This document shows, in pieces, positions 4,392-5,570 of a DNA stretch of 5,570 nt (position 1 is its first letter; every line of letters starts with the position of its first letter). Location: positions 1-5,570 of the forward strand of contig JAAZLP010000233.1 in NCBI GenBank assembly GCA_012799265.1, in the 5' to 3' direction. Below the pieces are notes generated by a model, which made no database searches, had not been told where the DNA came from, and saw nothing but the letters and a program-made list of their open reading frames with translations. This DNA comes from Phyllobacteriaceae bacterium. Lineage in GTDB: Bacteria > Pseudomonadota > Alphaproteobacteria > Rhizobiales > Devosiaceae. The position numbers and the translations under genes are program-made.

Positions 4392-5162
4392 TTACTCGCG
4401 GTTGCCGAAGAGGCGGAGCAGCATCATGAAGAGGTTGATGAAGTCGAGGTAGAGCGACAGGGCGCCCATGATGGCGTTCTTGGCCATCACGTCGGCACCG
4501 TAGTGCTCGGAATAGCTTTCCTTGATCTTCTGGGTGTCATAGGCGGTCAGACCTGTGAAGATCAGGACGCCGACAACCGAGATCACGAATTCCATCATGC
4601 TCGACTGCATGAAGATGTTGACGATCGAGGCGATGATGATGCCGATCAGGCCCATCATCAGGAAGTTGCCCATGCCGGTCAGGTCACGCTTGGTGGTGTA
4701 ACCATAGAGGCTCATCGCGCCGAAGGTTGCGGCGGTGATGAAGAACACCTTGGCGATCGAGGCGCCGGTATAGACGAGGAAGATCGAGGACAGCGACAGG
4801 CCCATGATCGCGGCGAAGGCCCAGAAAGTGGCCTGTGCAGCGGGCACGGAGAGCTTGTTGATGCCAAAGCTCAGCACCAGCACAAAGGCCAGCGGCGCCA
4901 GCATCACAACCCAGGAAAGCGGGCTGGTGAACAGCAGGACGCCCCACTGGGTCAGATAGCGACCGCTATCGAGCTGTGCGACAGCCTGAGACGGATCAAC
5001 GGTGACGGCAGCGTTGGCAGTGAACCAGGCCACAAGCCCGGTGATCACCAGGCCGATGCCCATGTAGTTGTAAACACGCAGCATATAGCTGCGCAGGCCC
5101 TCGTCGATGGCCAAGGCCGAGCCGGCCCGCGCATTGAGGGTCTGACGGTCATATTCAGCCAT
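4392..5162 (-). CDS. Bax inhibitor-1/YccA family membrane protein
   Basis: This is a 256-residue inner-membrane protein of the Bax1-I (TMBIM/YccA/YetJ) family. Seven hydrophobic segments are visible at about 33-50, 83-101, 109-131, 134-154, 165-184, 188-206 and 228-251. The N-terminus LRSYMLRVYNYMGIGLVITG is the usual alphaproteobacterial start of TM1. The signature near TM6 reads IFTGLTAYDTQKIK, and the last helix has GALSLYLDFINLFMMLLRLFG. D209 and D240 correspond to the conserved aspartate pair that acts as pH sensor and pore gate in the Bacillus YetJ calcium-leak channel. In E. coli the relative YccA is a substrate and modulator of the FtsH protease. Ion leak or membrane-quality control is therefore plausible, but neither is shown here. 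ATG 5162 has an AAGGGA site 8 bases upstream, and the in-frame ATG at 5189 lacks this support. A promoter resembling both sigma70 and RpoH sites lies about 80 bases upstream. Confidence 0.92.
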   Translation of the reverse strand: MAEYDRQTLNARAGSALAIDEGLRSYMLRVYNYMGIGLVITGLVAWFTANAAVTVDPSQAVAQLDSGRYLTQWGVLLFTSPLSWVVMLAPLAFVLVLSFGINKLSVPAAQATFWAFAAIMGLSLSSIFLVYTGASIAKVFFITAATFGAMSLYGYTTKRDLTGMGNFLMMGLIGIIIASIVNIFMQSSMMEFVISVVGVLIFTGLTAYDTQKIKESYSEHYGADVMAKNAIMGALSLYLDFINLFMMLLRLFGNRE

Positions 5163-5239
5163 TAAATGTTCCCTTTCCCAATAGATCATGCGGTCTTGTC
5201 ACCGCCGGGGGCAATCTGGCTTTTGCCACTTGGTTGGGA

Positions 5240-5268
5240 ATATGGGGATAGTGCCTTTCGATGACAAG
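5240..5268 (-). promoter_or_regulatory. Sigma70 and/or RpoH-like promoter of the Bax1-I gene
   Basis: On the minus strand, CTTGTCA (5268-5262), 14 bases, then CCCCATAT (5247-5240) closely matches the heat-shock sigma32 pattern (CTTGAAA, 11-16 bases, CCCCATnT). The same bases also read as a sigma70 site: TTGTCA (5 of 6 matches), a 17-base spacer, then CATATT (4 of 6). Transcription would start near 5233 and give a leader of about 70 bases. The overlap of the two patterns means the sigma factor cannot be settled by eye. Confidence 0.55.
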
Positions 5269-5290
5269 GAAAAATCAGAAGCAGCGACAG

Positions 5291-5316
5291 GTTGAAGTGG
5301 CCCGATAACCCCATTG
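5291..5316 (+). promoter_or_regulatory. Weak promoter candidate for the phosphodiesterase gene
   Basis: GTTGAAG (5291-5297), 11 bases, then CCCCATTG (5309-5316) resembles an RpoH site, but with the shortest allowed spacing and an imperfect -35. The sigma70 reading of the same region is poor. Its position, roughly 50 bases before the ATG, is suitable. Confidence 0.2.
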
Positions 5317-5363
5317 TGTTACGCTTCGCGTCGAATCATGCCTCCGACGCCAGGGAGAAAATC

Positions 5364-5570
5364 ATGCCCCGGCTCTTTACCGGCCTCGAAATCCCGCCCG
5401 ATATCGGTTTTGCCCTGTCGCTGAAGCGTGGTGGCCTCATGGGCGCGCGCTGGATCGATCCGGACGATTATCACCTCACCCTGCGCTTCATTGGTGATGT
5501 CGATGGCCAGACCGCCGATGATATTGCCGATGGCCTCGACCGCCTTTCCAATTCGATGCGTTTTCCCGTC
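5364..5570 (+). CDS. thpR: RNA 2',3'-cyclic phosphodiesterase, N-terminal part (partial)
   Basis: The gene runs off the window after 69 codons. The protein starts MPRLFTGLEIPPDI, the first strand of the 2H phosphoesterase (LigT/ThpR) fold. It reaches the first catalytic motif at YHLTLRFIGDVD, where H37-L-T39-L is the HxTx signature. The second HxTx motif, expected near residue 120, is outside the window. ThpR proteins hydrolyse 2',3'-cyclic phosphate RNA ends to 2'-phosphates and can ligate tRNA halves in vitro. Their cellular role is unclear. The start is supported by GGGAG a few bases upstream and by the immediate match to the family N-terminus. The gene is divergent from the Bax1-I gene. 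Confidence 0.88.
   Translation, partial: MPRLFTGLEIPPDIGFALSLKRGGLMGARWIDPDDYHLTLRFIGDVDGQTADDIADGLDRLSNSMRFPV

Noticed and set aside
4383..5165. 260-codon plus-strand ORF rich in His, Gln, Glu and Asp
   Set aside because: It is the exact antisense of the well-supported Bax1-I gene. Its odd composition is what the reverse of a hydrophobic membrane protein gives, and it has no recognisable domain.
1..5570. Defence system, CRISPR array, insertion sequence, prophage or tRNA
   Set aside because: No direct-repeat array, transposase, integrase, terminal inverted repeats or cloverleaf were found. The genes are ordinary chromosomal families.

Overview
The window looks like ordinary chromosomal DNA of an alphaproteobacterium in the order Hyphomicrobiales (Rhizobiales), possibly near Devosiaceae. 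This rests on GC-rich codon use, a DUF2794 protein (a family I know only from Alphaproteobacteria), a DUF1223 protein near the 3' end of an aconitase gene, and a short Bax1-I/YccA protein of the alphaproteobacterial type. The genus is a guess. I see no mobile element, CRISPR array, tRNA, rRNA or defence system.

Layout. (1) 1-77 is the 3' end of an aconitate hydratase gene, followed by a perfect 24-bp palindromic terminator. (2) 134-1395 is a divergent pair: a flavodoxin-fold NAD(P)H:quinone oxidoreductase on the minus strand and a TetR regulator on the plus strand. Two near-identical inverted repeats of the form TTGACC-N2-GGTCAA lie in their 86-bp gap, so this reads as a self-contained redox-responsive cassette. 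(3) 1461-2204 is an exported DUF1223 protein with a CxxC motif. (4) 2206-2442 is a gap whose minus strand has the layout of a small RNA: a 14-bp stem-loop, a linker, then a textbook terminator with a U tract. (5) 2443-3796 is a tight three-gene plus-strand operon (DUF2794, unknown exported protein, GNAT acetyltransferase), joined by two ATGA overlaps. (6) 3793-5162 on the minus strand holds a phosphinothricin/methionine-sulfone-type GNAT acetyltransferase and, upstream of it, a seven-helix Bax inhibitor-1/YccA protein. A terminator-like hairpin separates the two. (7) 5163-5363 is a divergent promoter region with a heat-shock/sigma70-like promoter for the Bax1-I gene. (8) 5364-5570 is the 5' part of an RNA 2',3'-cyclic phosphodiesterase (ThpR/LigT) gene.

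How the genes work together. Only two groups look like functional units: the oxidoreductase/TetR pair with its operators, and the DUF2794-exported protein-GNAT operon. The rest are separately transcribed housekeeping or stress genes. The most interesting items are the candidate minus-strand small RNA, the paired operators, the possible RpoH promoter on the Bax1-I gene, and the convergent acetyltransferase genes whose stop codons share one CTAG.
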